Source: Candidatus Pacearchaeota archaeon
GTDB taxonomy: Archaea > Nanoarchaeota > Nanoarchaeia > Pacearchaeales > GW2011-AR1
Length of the DNA: 44,798 bases
NCBI GenBank assembly: GCA_023228245.1
Contig: JALOBN010000015.1
Span: 1-44,798, forward strand
Direction: 5' to 3'
Below are positions 1 to 6,616 of the stretch, one piece after another; the first letter of the stretch is position 1, and each line of letters begins with the position of its first letter. The notes under the pieces are model-generated. The model worked only from the letters and a program-made list of their open reading frames with translations. It ran no database searches and was not told the DNA's origin. A program made the position numbers and the translations under genes.

Positions 1-543
1 TTCGTCAGTGAGTTTAACAAGTTCTTCGTCTTTGCCGTTGATAAAAGTGCAATTTTGTTTCTGTTGGATTTCATTTGTCTCTGACTTTTTTATTATAATA
101 AAATTATTGCTGCAATTTTTAACTGGAATTTCTGCCTCGCATTTTTCGCTTTCAGGACAAGCTTCCTGCATTCTTTGAACTATCAAATTATTATAAAATA
201 AATTTCTGTAAATTTCAACAGTCGCTTCTGAATTTTCAGAATAAACGTAAAGTGGAAGATTCTCATATTTGTTTAAAAAATTTAATGTAGAATTAATTTC
301 TTCAGTTTCTGCTGGATTGTAAGAAAATGAAAATTGAAAATCTCCGACGTTAGCATACCATAAATTATCGCTTTTAATAAATTTAACTCCATTATAAACT
401 ATTTTTTCAGAGTTATCCTCTTGATTATTAAATGAATATCCGACTGTGCTTAACACCATAACAAGAATTAATAATCCTCCAACCAAAAATTGGTTTTTCT
501 TCCTCTTTTTTTCTTCGGTTTCTTTTGAAATTATTTTTCTCAT
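1..543 (-). CDS. Membrane-anchored protein of unknown function (C-terminus outside window)
   Basis: I do not recognise the family. The frame is open from an ATG at 543-541 to the window edge, giving 181 codons without a stop, so the C-terminus is missing. A basic stretch at residues 1-17 is followed by one hydrophobic segment (about 18-37) and then a polar extracytoplasmic region with NCS and NCT glycosylation sequons and five cysteines. This suggests a type II membrane protein facing outward. It follows the S-layer gene on the same strand, but the T-rich stretch between them and an AT-rich promoter-like tract near 560-575 suggest separate transcription. Confidence 0.75.
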   Translation of the reverse strand, partial: MRKIISKETEEKKRKKNQFLVGGLLILVMVLSTVGYSFNNQEDNSEKIVYNGVKFIKSDNLWYANVGDFQFSFSYNPAETEEINSTLNFLNKYENLPLYVYSENSEATVEIYRNLFYNNLIVQRMQEACPESEKCEAEIPVKNCSNNFIIIKKSETNEIQQKQNCTFINGKDEELVKLTDE

Positions 544-608
544 TGATTTTATTAATTTTTCTTTGCTTAAAAATATTACTTTATTTTTAAGAGACTCTCG
601 TCAAGTTA

Positions 609-648
609 AATAAAAAAGAAAAGAAAAAGAAAAATAAAAAAACAAAAT
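609..648 (-). terminator. Poly-T tract after the S-layer gene
   Basis: Directly after the S-layer stop codon, the minus strand has about 40 nt that are almost only T with a few A, C and G. Archaeal intrinsic termination mainly needs U-rich tracts, so this is a good terminator candidate for a strongly transcribed gene. There is no clear hairpin. Confidence 0.5.
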
Positions 649-649
649 C

Positions 650-3328
650 TTACGCAGTTGTTGTTACAAGTTCAGCACTAGTAGCAGAAGAACCTTTGTA
701 CTTCTTGCTTGCTGTTGTATCAACAGTTTGTGTTCTCAAGAATGTAGCAGCATTTACAGTGTCAGCAGCTTCGAAACCAGCTACAACTACAGCAATCTTA
801 CCAGTTGAGTAAGCATCGCCGAAGCTTTGGATCAAGAATTGTCCTGAACCAACACCAGTTTTTTCAGTGAAGTCAGCTCCACATGCAGCACCTAATAACT
901 TAGCAGCAGCAGAATTAACACAACTTCCACCAACAACGATTAAGTTCTTTGAACTTACAGAACTAACTTCAGAGTCTTTTACAAGAATGTCTCCAAGTTG
1001 AGCTCCTGCTGTTGATGAACTGCCTCCGCTTATGCTTGATCCAATTTCACCTAAGTAAATTTGTGCATAGACTTGGCTCTTTGGTAAACTGATTTCAACA
1101 GTCTTCTGATCTGAATCACTTGCGTCTATTGTTGTAAGTGTTCCGAACCAGTCGATATCTTCAGTGAAATCACTATCACTAGCTTTTGTTGCAGATGCAT
1201 GATATTTGTCCGATGAGAACAAAACATCATGTACACCAACACCATTAGTACTTGTACCCATACTTGCATCGTTAGGTTCTGTTTGAACCACTACAGCATG
1301 ATAGTATGTATCATCATCTTTTCCTTCGAAAAGAACAACACTAGGTTCTACTATATTAGCTGTGGCTTCTGGATTTGTAAGATACAAAATACTTGAGTTT
1401 AGGGTAGCACTACCAGTCATGTTGTAAACTAATTGACCGATTGTGAAGTCAACATAACTAGTAACTACGGATGTATTTAATGTTTCAACTGTTGTTCCAT
1501 GAGTTATATTCCATGTCCCACCATTAGTTCCGTTGTAAGTTAAAGTTACACCAGTATATCCGTCTCCATCTGGTAACCATAATTTACTCACATTATTTTG
1601 AGCTCCATCATAGTTAGCCAAAGCTAATGTTTGTGGTTCATATAATGAAACCAATCCCCCATTAGCAGTTTCGATAGTTGGGAATACAATGTATTCTCCC
1701 ACATTAGATTCAGATGTAGGATATTTAATTCTTACACCAGCATCTTCGCCTGTTCCAACAAATGTAACAGTATATCTCTTTCCGTCAACATCCAGTGTTC
1801 CTGAACCTTCTGTACTTGAGAAACTTGTTTCATATGTATCACCAGACATTACATCTCTGAACTTTACTCTATCGTTAGTTACACTGCTAGTTCCTGTTGT
1901 CTGATTATATACATCATACAACTCTAACATGTGTCCGTAGTCTTCGTTACCTACAACAACATACTTAGCTTGTCCAGCAGCATAAGATAGATTTGCTCCT
2001 TCTCTAACTGCAATACTGTAGTTGGAGTTATCTGCTAATCTCCACTGACTACTCTCATTATGAGCGAAGTCAAATGTTTTACTGTTTCCAGCATCATCCG
2101 TCATAGTAATACTCATTGTAGCATCACCAGAATTTTGTACTGAAACCATTTCTCTGCCAGTATCATCTAAGTTAGAACTTAATCCTGCAAAGTCTAGTTT
2201 GAAACTTCCGAATACAGGGTCAACGAATGATTCTCCTGGAAGAATAGCATCTTCTGTTGAATCTGGTCTGAATACATATAATGCGATTTCTGTTACATCG
2301 GCGTTATTTGTTCCAGTGATATCAACATAAGTTCCATCTATAGGATCGTCATTTTCACCAACTGTAACAATAGAATTGTCTGTTAAGGTAAGTTTTTGCG
2401 AACCAACAATTATTGATGCAGATTCACCTACGCTTTCCAAACTACTCGATGTGGCAGTTGTTACTGCAACATCTAATCCATTAATTTTCTTTGAAGCAGC
2501 TTCATTAACTTCTTTAGAAGCACTTACTCCAGCACTATTAGTAACTTCAATGTTTGCAGAAGTACTAGACGCAGTAATTAATCTGATAGTATATTCACTA
2601 CCCTCTACAGTAACTGTCGCAGAAGGGTTACTTGGAACTGATAAGGTAACTTTCTCGGCATCTTTTAACAATACTATATTTGTAGCATCTGTTTCAGCCG
2701 CTATTGTGAAAGTTTGTCCGAACAATTCTATTTCTTCTCCTTCTGAATCAGCTGATGTAAAGTTAATTGCTGCCATTGTTGCTGAAGCTTTGTATAATGG
2801 ATAACTATTGTAAGCTGTACCTAAACTAATTGCAATACTCGGGTCATCACTACTTTCTGGTTGTTTAGCGAAAATTACTTTTCCAGTATTTTCACCACCA
2901 GCAGCAGCTCCTGCTTGTAATGTTATTGTTGATGTTATTTTTGATGTAACATCTCCAGAGAAACTATAGTCAGCGAGAACTGTTGGAAGGTCGTCTTCTG
3001 TAATTGTTGATTTTACAGCATTCAAAGATGTGTTAAGCCAAATTCTATCGGCATTAGTATCTAAAGATACTGTTTCACCGCTAGTACTTACAGCACTACT
3101 TCCTGTTGATGCTCCCATATATGATTGCAAGTTTGATTGGATATTTCCAGCTTGAACTAAATCAAGTGAAGAAACTCCAGAACCTGTACCATATACTACT
3201 GCTACGTTTGCACTACTTCCAACCACGAATGGCTGTGGGTAATTTGCAGCTGCAGCAGTTCCTACACTAAGTCCAACCATTAACGCACTAGTTGCAATTG
3301 CTGATACTTTTTTAAAATTTATTTTCAT
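650..3328 (-). CDS. S-layer protein with archaeal S-layer N and C domains
   Basis: This is the probable main structural protein of the surface layer. Residues 1-27 form a Sec signal peptide ending in an Ala run before NYPQPF. The mature N-terminus carries the GSSANVAVVYG element and a following SLDLVQAGNIQSNL stretch, as in the archaeal S-layer N domain. The middle (about 130-760) is Ser/Thr-rich, cysteine-free and beta-rich, as expected of a secreted lattice protein. The C-terminal part has NLIVVGGSCVNSAAAKLL and KIAVVVAGFEAADTV, the hallmark of the archaeal S-layer C domain (compare methanococcal S-layer proteins); the only two cysteines with spacing CVNSAAAKLLGAAC lie there. At 892 residues it is a usual length. 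Codon use is visibly less AT-biased than in the neighbours, as for a highly expressed gene. A perfect AGGAGG Shine-Dalgarno lies 8 nt before the ATG. Assignment as THE S-layer protein is inference. Confidence 0.9.
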   Translation of the reverse strand: MKINFKKVSAIATSALMVGLSVGTAAAANYPQPFVVGSSANVAVVYGTGSGVSSLDLVQAGNIQSNLQSYMGASTGSSAVSTSGETVSLDTNADRIWLNTSLNAVKSTITEDDLPTVLADYSFSGDVTSKITSTITLQAGAAAGGENTGKVIFAKQPESSDDPSIAISLGTAYNSYPLYKASATMAAINFTSADSEGEEIELFGQTFTIAAETDATNIVLLKDAEKVTLSVPSNPSATVTVEGSEYTIRLITASSTSANIEVTNSAGVSASKEVNEAASKKINGLDVAVTTATSSSLESVGESASIIVGSQKLTLTDNSIVTVGENDDPIDGTYVDITGTNNADVTEIALYVFRPDSTEDAILPGESFVDPVFGSFKLDFAGLSSNLDDTGREMVSVQNSGDATMSITMTDDAGNSKTFDFAHNESSQWRLADNSNYSIAVREGANLSYAAGQAKYVVVGNEDYGHMLELYDVYNQTTGTSSVTNDRVKFRDVMSGDTYETSFSSTEGSGTLDVDGKRYTVTFVGTGEDAGVRIKYPTSESNVGEYIVFPTIETANGGLVSLYEPQTLALANYDGAQNNVSKLWLPDGDGYTGVTLTYNGTNGGTWNITHGTTVETLNTSVVTSYVDFTIGQLVYNMTGSATLNSSILYLTNPEATANIVEPSVVLFEGKDDDTYYHAVVVQTEPNDASMGTSTNGVGVHDVLFSSDKYHASATKASDSDFTEDIDWFGTLTTIDASDSDQKTVEISLPKSQVYAQIYLGEIGSSISGGSSSTAGAQLGDILVKDSEVSSVSSKNLIVVGGSCVNSAAAKLLGAACGADFTEKTGVGSGQFLIQSFGDAYSTGKIAVVVAGFEAADTVNAATFLRTQTVDTTASKKYKGSSATSAELVTTTA

Positions 3329-3548
3329 TTTTTTAACCTCCTTTCAACTCTCTTAAGATTAAACTTTTGTTTAACCTCGCTATGTTGTCTATGACAACCT
3401 CCTCTCAACCTGATAGTATAGGGTAACCTATCCTATTGAGATGAATATGATCTAACACCCTATTAGATTAGCCCTTTCGAGCGTATTATCTAAAATCCAA
3501 CTTCCTTTAAAAAACTTGTTCCTCCTTTTTGTTTGTATATATTCAATT
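3329..3548 (-). promoter_or_regulatory. Long, hairpin-rich 5' leader of the S-layer mRNA
   Basis: If transcription starts about 25 nt past the TATA box at 3571-3578, the S-layer mRNA has a leader of about 220 nt, unlike the many leaderless genes here. It contains four short perfect inverted repeats: 3359-3374 (6-bp arms TTAAAC/GTTTAA), 3384-3398 (GTTGTC/GACAAC), 3418-3431 (ATAGG/CCTAT) and 3450-3468 (ATCTAA/TTAGAT). AGGAGG occurs three times on the minus strand: before the ATG (3337-3342), next to the second hairpin (3398-3403), and near 3530. The outer two copies have no usable start codon after them. The leader may control stability or translation of this mRNA. Confidence 0.6.
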
Positions 3549-3570
3549 TTCTTGAAAATAGGGGATTTAC

Positions 3571-3578
3571 TTATAAAG
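3571..3578 (-). promoter_or_regulatory. TATA box of the S-layer gene
   Basis: The minus strand reads CTTTATAA at this site, a good archaeal TATA element. It sits 2 nt downstream (in the direction of transcription) of the palindrome at 3581-3592, so a protein bound there would touch the TBP/TFB site. No better TATA element is seen closer to the gene except AT-rich sequence near 3535-3545. Confidence 0.5.
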
Positions 3579-3580
3579 GC

Positions 3581-3592
3581 AGTGGTATCACT
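3581..3592. promoter_or_regulatory. Candidate operator 1 (AGTG-N4-CACT)
   Basis: AGTGGTATCACT is a 12-bp palindrome with half-sites AGTG/CACT. It is followed 4 nt later by TATAGTTA (3597-3604). The same pair of elements recurs at 3630-3648. Its position next to the S-layer TATA box suggests a repressor or activator site. Confidence 0.5.
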
Positions 3593-3629
3593 TTATTATA
3601 GTTACTGTTTTTGAGGTCTAAACTTACTT

Positions 3630-3641
3630 AGTGATTTCACT
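3630..3641. promoter_or_regulatory. Candidate operator 2 (AGTG-N4-CACT)
   Basis: AGTGATTTCACT has the same half-sites as operator 1, 49 bp away centre to centre, and is again followed by TATAGTTA (3641-3648). It lies upstream of the TATA element (3669-3677) of the plus-strand regulator gene. Confidence 0.5.
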
Positions 3642-3668
3642 ATAGTTAGATATATGTATAAAGAAAAC

Positions 3669-3677
3669 ATATAAATA
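3669..3677 (+). promoter_or_regulatory. TATA box of the winged-helix regulator
   Basis: ATATAAATA is centred about 26 nt before the ATG at 3699. This spacing implies a leaderless mRNA. Confidence 0.55.
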
Positions 3678-3698
3678 GATTATATATTTATTATCTTA

Positions 3699-4040
3699 AT
3701 GCCCGTAAGAGAAATAACAATAAAAGAATCAAAAGGAACATTCTCTTTATTTAAAAAAACAAAGAATAAAGAAGATTATGACTTCTCTGGAATTGCTGCA
3801 TTAAGACAATTATTAAGCAACGAAAAAGCTCGAATTTTAAGCACAATTAAACAAGAAAAACCGTCTTCGCTATATGATTTAGCTAAAAAACTTGGTAGAG
3901 ATTTCAAAGTAGTTTACGAAGATGTAAAACTTTTACAAAGATTTGGATTTATCGAAATTGTTGAAGAAAAAACAAAAAATAGAATAAAGCATCGTCCAAA
4001 AATAGCATCTGACACAATAACAATTCACATTAAAATTTAA
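3699..4040 (+). CDS. Small winged-helix DNA-binding regulator
   Basis: This 113-residue protein has the shape of an archaeal winged-helix regulator of the HVO_A0114/COG4190-like type. A charged N-terminal strand region (1-30) precedes a helix-turn-helix: ALRQLLSNEKARILSTI, then the SLYDLAKKLGRDFKVVYEDVKLLQ segment around residues 57-82, in which the last helix would contact DNA. A wing follows (FGFIEIVEE). It is divergent from the S-layer gene, and two matching palindromes lie between them, so it may control both. The start codon fits a TATA box 26 nt upstream. Its stop codon abuts the stop of the convergent pilin-like gene at 4041. The family call is from pattern only; the regulatory target is inference. 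Confidence 0.8.
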   Translation: MPVREITIKESKGTFSLFKKTKNKEDYDFSGIAALRQLLSNEKARILSTIKQEKPSSLYDLAKKLGRDFKVVYEDVKLLQRFGFIEIVEEKTKNRIKHRPKIASDTITIHIKI

Positions 4041-4568
4041 TCATTCATAAATTGTAAGAGAAATTGTATACTCTTTCCCGCTTCTTGCAAAATCTTGAAA
4101 ACTCCCTTTGTAACTTGTTGTCTTGTTTCCTTCTTCTAAAAAGAATAATTCTCTTTCTTCTGTAACTATCTTAAATTCATATCCTTTAATCGCACTTTGT
4201 TCATTAATGTTCCAACCGGTTTTGATTATATCTTCTGTTGTTGAGCTTAAAATTTCACAACTATTGACTCCATTCAAACAAACTCCGTTGTTTTCACAAT
4301 ATGCAATTAATTGTTGATAAGACAAAAATTCTAGTTTATTTTCACATGTTGTCGTATATTGCATTATTGATTGAATAAAACTTTCAACTTCATAACTTTC
4401 AACAGCGACGTCATCTGAGCTTGTTAATATAAAACTTAGTAAAACTAACATAATTACAGAGACGATTACGACGATAACAACAAATCCAATTATTTCTTCC
4501 TGTCCTTTTTTGTTGAACTGCAGAAAAAAATTTCTAGTTTTTTGATTATATCTTTTTTTATTTATCAT
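4041..4568 (-). CDS. Pilin-like secreted protein with class III signal peptide
   Basis: The N-terminus has a basic stretch of about 20 residues ending in NKKGQEE, followed at once by a 25-residue hydrophobic helix (IIGFVVIVVIVSVIMLV...). This is the archaeal prepilin/prearchaellin layout, cleaved between Gly and Gln by a PibD/EppA-type peptidase. The remaining 110 or so residues are polar with four cysteines. Total length is 175, fitting a minor pilin or pseudopilin. Its ATG overlaps the TGA of the previous gene (ATGA), so it is translationally coupled as the last gene of the unit that starts at 6571. No archaellin-specific motif is seen, and its role within the filament is unknown. Confidence 0.75.
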   Translation of the reverse strand: MINKKRYNQKTRNFFLQFNKKGQEEIIGFVVIVVIVSVIMLVLLSFILTSSDDVAVESYEVESFIQSIMQYTTTCENKLEFLSYQQLIAYCENNGVCLNGVNSCEILSSTTEDIIKTGWNINEQSAIKGYEFKIVTEERELFFLEEGNKTTSYKGSFQDFARSGKEYTISLTIYE

Positions 4569-5131
4569 CCATTATCCTCCGAAGCAACCATCAAAAGTGC
4601 TAACTCACATTTATTATAAATAGCACCTTCACTTAAATCTTTTCTACACAGCGACACAAAATTTGAAGTAAATGCTGTAGAATTCACTTTTTTGTCTAAT
4701 AAATTTATAATTCCACAATCGGGGTAATTTTCTTCGGTACAGATTGTTTCATCTTCGGGATAAATTTTTCTTATTTGTATTTTTGTAATTCCCCAAAAAT
4801 TCTGATATTTACTGGACATTCCTTGAAGAATAATTAATTTATCAAAGTCAATACAATTTGATCTACTGCTTCCAAAAGAATTTCCGCAAGAAAATTCTGG
4901 GGAGTTTGCAAGTTTTGAAACTAGCAGCAAAGCATTATCTTCTTCTAAACTCGTCGCTGTTTTTTGAATATCATATAAATTAATTGCTAAAAAGAAAATT
5001 CCAACTAGCGCAAATAAAATGGTTACACCAATTAACATAAAAGCCATTTGTTGAATCTTCAATTGTCCTTTACAATTTTTTGAAAAATTGTAACGTGAAT
5101 TTTTATAAACTTTTTTATAAGAAACTACCAA
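4565..5131 (-). CDS. Pilin-like secreted protein with YNFSKN-x-KG leader
   Basis: The leader RYNFSKNCKGQ precedes a long hydrophobic helix (MAFMLIGVTILFALVGIFFLAINLY), again the class III signal layout with Gly-Gln at the cleavage point. The outer domain, about 130 residues, has several Cys in CGNSF, CTEENYPDCG and KCE contexts. I chose a TTG at 5131 because GGAGG lies 7 nt before it; a GTG at 5140 would sit directly on the Shine-Dalgarno. It overlaps the end of the gene upstream by 7 nt and the next gene by 4 nt, so the four genes from 6571 to 4041 are one coupled unit. The codons of the leader contain a perfect 11-bp inverted repeat (5071-5094). Confidence 0.72.
   Translation of the reverse strand: MVVSYKKVYKNSRYNFSKNCKGQLKIQQMAFMLIGVTILFALVGIFFLAINLYDIQKTATSLEEDNALLLVSKLANSPEFSCGNSFGSSRSNCIDFDKLIILQGMSSKYQNFWGITKIQIRKIYPEDETICTEENYPDCGIINLLDKKVNSTAFTSNFVSLCRKDLSEGAIYNKCELALLMVASEDNG
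5071..5094. repeat. Palindrome in pilin leader codons, copy 1
   Basis: The arms TTACAATTTTT (5071-5081) and AAAAATTGTAA (5084-5094) are perfect 11-bp inverted repeats with a 2-nt spacer. They encode the YNFSKN part of the signal peptide. Related palindromes occupy the same codons in the two preceding genes. Confidence 0.75.
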
Positions 5132-6111
5132 AGTAAACACCTCCGAGCATTATTTTTTATTACAACTTCTTCTGCCTTTGTTTTTATTAAATATAAATTT
5201 GCAGAATTATTTAAATCGTCTGCTAAATTAATTAACTGAATAAGACTGGTTCCAAGGTTATCTTCACAACCAATTTCTCTTGTGATTATTTCTTTGTCGT
5301 AATAAATCAGTGCAAGTTGTTTTAATCTTAACATTAATCTTTTAACCTGACATTCATAAATTTCTTTATCTGAAAATATTGCAGCATACATCAATGCATT
5401 TGAATCTTCAACTTCATAAAAATAAAATATATCTCCCCCTTTTTTTACTTCTCCGTCGGAATAATCTACTGTAATATCACAAGTCCCCCCACTGAAACAA
5501 ACTTTTATACTTCCTTTTGTACAATTATCTACAATTAAATTTTCTTGATTTAAATTTAAGATTTCTTCTTTTATTTCAGTTGGTGCATTCATAAAGCAAT
5601 AAACGTCGTCGGCAGAAGTTAAGTAAATTAAATTTGCAACCTTGAAAGGGGAATCAAATGGTTTCGAAAAAAGATAAAATGTTTTTCCTTCTATTTGTTC
5701 TTCTGAAAAAATATATTTATTATAAGAACTTATATCTGTATCTGTTTTTGTCCATTGATTAAACCTTTTTTGATCTAGTTGTAAGGCCTGTTTTCCAAAT
5801 GGACTTATATCTTCGCAAATGTTGTTAATCCTTGTTTCAGAAGAAATTGTTATCGACGTTGTTTGGGCAGTTTCAAAACTTGTTTCAAGGGGATTTAATA
5901 AAACTGTTATCTCCTTGCCTGTTTCTGCACTAATTGTTTCATCTGAAGTTCCAATTATTTTAGTACTAAAATAAATTGCAAGAAATAAAATTACAGCCCC
6001 TGCAATTAAAGCAAAAAGCCAGCCAAATGATACTTCTAAAGCACCCCTACGATTTTTTTTTGAAAAATTGTAGAGAGAAAACGTTCTTGTTTGACCTTGT
6101 TTTTTTAGCAT
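5125..6111 (-). CDS. Large pilin-like protein with YNFSKKN-RRG leader
   Basis: This 328-residue protein starts with a basic leader ending LYNFSKKNRRGALEVSFG, then a hydrophobic helix (WLFALIAGAVILFLAIYFSTKIIG). The (M/L)E(I/V)S(F/V)G element just after the cleavage point is shared with the proteins at 6113-6571 and 37323-37880. The large outer domain contains paired cysteines (CTKGSIKVCFSGGTCD) and ends in RRCLLW. It starts 1 nt after the stop of the gene at 6113, so it is co-transcribed. It is much longer than a typical pilin (about 120-180 residues) and could be a tip or adhesin-like pseudopilin; that is inference. Confidence 0.75.
   Translation of the reverse strand: MLKKQGQTRTFSLYNFSKKNRRGALEVSFGWLFALIAGAVILFLAIYFSTKIIGTSDETISAETGKEITVLLNPLETSFETAQTTSITISSETRINNICEDISPFGKQALQLDQKRFNQWTKTDTDISSYNKYIFSEEQIEGKTFYLFSKPFDSPFKVANLIYLTSADDVYCFMNAPTEIKEEILNLNQENLIVDNCTKGSIKVCFSGGTCDITVDYSDGEVKKGGDIFYFYEVEDSNALMYAAIFSDKEIYECQVKRLMLRLKQLALIYYDKEIITREIGCEDNLGTSLIQLINLADDLNNSANLYLIKTKAEEVVIKNNARRCLLW
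6047..6073. repeat. Palindrome in pilin leader codons, copy 2
   Basis: The arms CTACGATTTTT (6047-6057) and AAAAATTGTAG (6063-6073) match at 10 of 11 positions with a 5-nt spacer. They encode YNFSKKNRR. Confidence 0.65.
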
Positions 6112-6112
6112 T

Positions 6113-6571
6113 TTATTTACTTACAGTAACGAGAGTTTCTCCATATTCTTTTGAGATAACAAAATTTATTTTTCCTTTAACATTATTTACACAGAATGGA
6201 TCCTCTTTTTCAACAATTTTTTCAATGTTTAAATTTTCAATATAATCTCCCGGAATTATTTCCTCGGAGGTAAATTCTAAGTTTCTATCTGGATCGTCTG
6301 TAATACAAACGGAAGTTATTTTCGTAGGTAAAGTATAAGTTCTTGATTGGCTACCTTGCGGGCTCTTCCAAATTGTGTTTACATCTTCTTGAAAATCGTC
6401 GAGAAAAGTTTCTATTTGAACAGATTGTTGTAATTCAATAAATTTCATTATTGCGTAAAATCCAAAAGCAAGAAAAAAAATTACAAGAATAATTGAAAAA
6501 ATCATCCCAAAAGAAATTTCCATTTGTCCCTTTATATTTTTTTTTGAAAAATTATAATCTCTTTTTTTCAT
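6113..6571 (-). CDS. Pilin-like secreted protein with YNFSKKN-IKG leader
   Basis: The first gene of the four-gene coupled unit encodes 152 residues. The leader DYNFSKKNIKGQMEISFG is followed by a hydrophobic helix (MIFSIILVIFFLAFGFYAIMKFI). The Gly-Gln junction and the Glu three residues later fit archaeal class III signal peptides of the Gly-Gln type. The short outer domain has two cysteines (SVCITDD and DPFCVNN). A TATA element (TTTATAAG, 6593-6600 on the minus strand) about 25 nt before the ATG gives this unit its own promoter and a leaderless start. A palindrome (6532-6557) lies in its leader codons. Confidence 0.75.
   Translation of the reverse strand: MKKRDYNFSKKNIKGQMEISFGMIFSIILVIFFLAFGFYAIMKFIELQQSVQIETFLDDFQEDVNTIWKSPQGSQSRTYTLPTKITSVCITDDPDRNLEFTSEEIIPGDYIENLNIEKIVEKEDPFCVNNVKGKINFVISKEYGETLVTVSK
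6532..6557. repeat. Palindrome in pilin leader codons, copy 3
   Basis: The arms TTATATTTTT (6532-6541) and AAAAATTATAA (6547-6557) pair with one bulged base. The position in the gene, and the peptide (YNFSKKN), match copies 1 and 2. Confidence 0.6.
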
Positions 6572-6592
6572 ATTCTAAAAAACAAATTGTAA

Positions 6593-6600
6593 CTTATAAA
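6593..6600 (-). promoter_or_regulatory. TATA box of the second pilin-like unit
   Basis: TTTATAAG on the minus strand lies about 25 nt before the ATG at 6571, in the 45-nt gap after the 721-residue protein gene. It implies a leaderless mRNA for the unit 6571-4041. Confidence 0.55.
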
Positions 6601-6616
6601 TTTTCTTATATTAATA

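Noticed and set aside
1689..2804. Two plus-strand open frames (71 and 142 codons) within the S-layer gene
   Set aside because: They are antisense shadows of a long coding region with clear S-layer domains; no promoter or ribosome site is seen.
3384..3403. A leader peptide after the second AGGAGG in the S-layer leader
   Set aside because: The only frame found is TTG TCA TAG, two codons directly on the Shine-Dalgarno, so it is not a credible gene.
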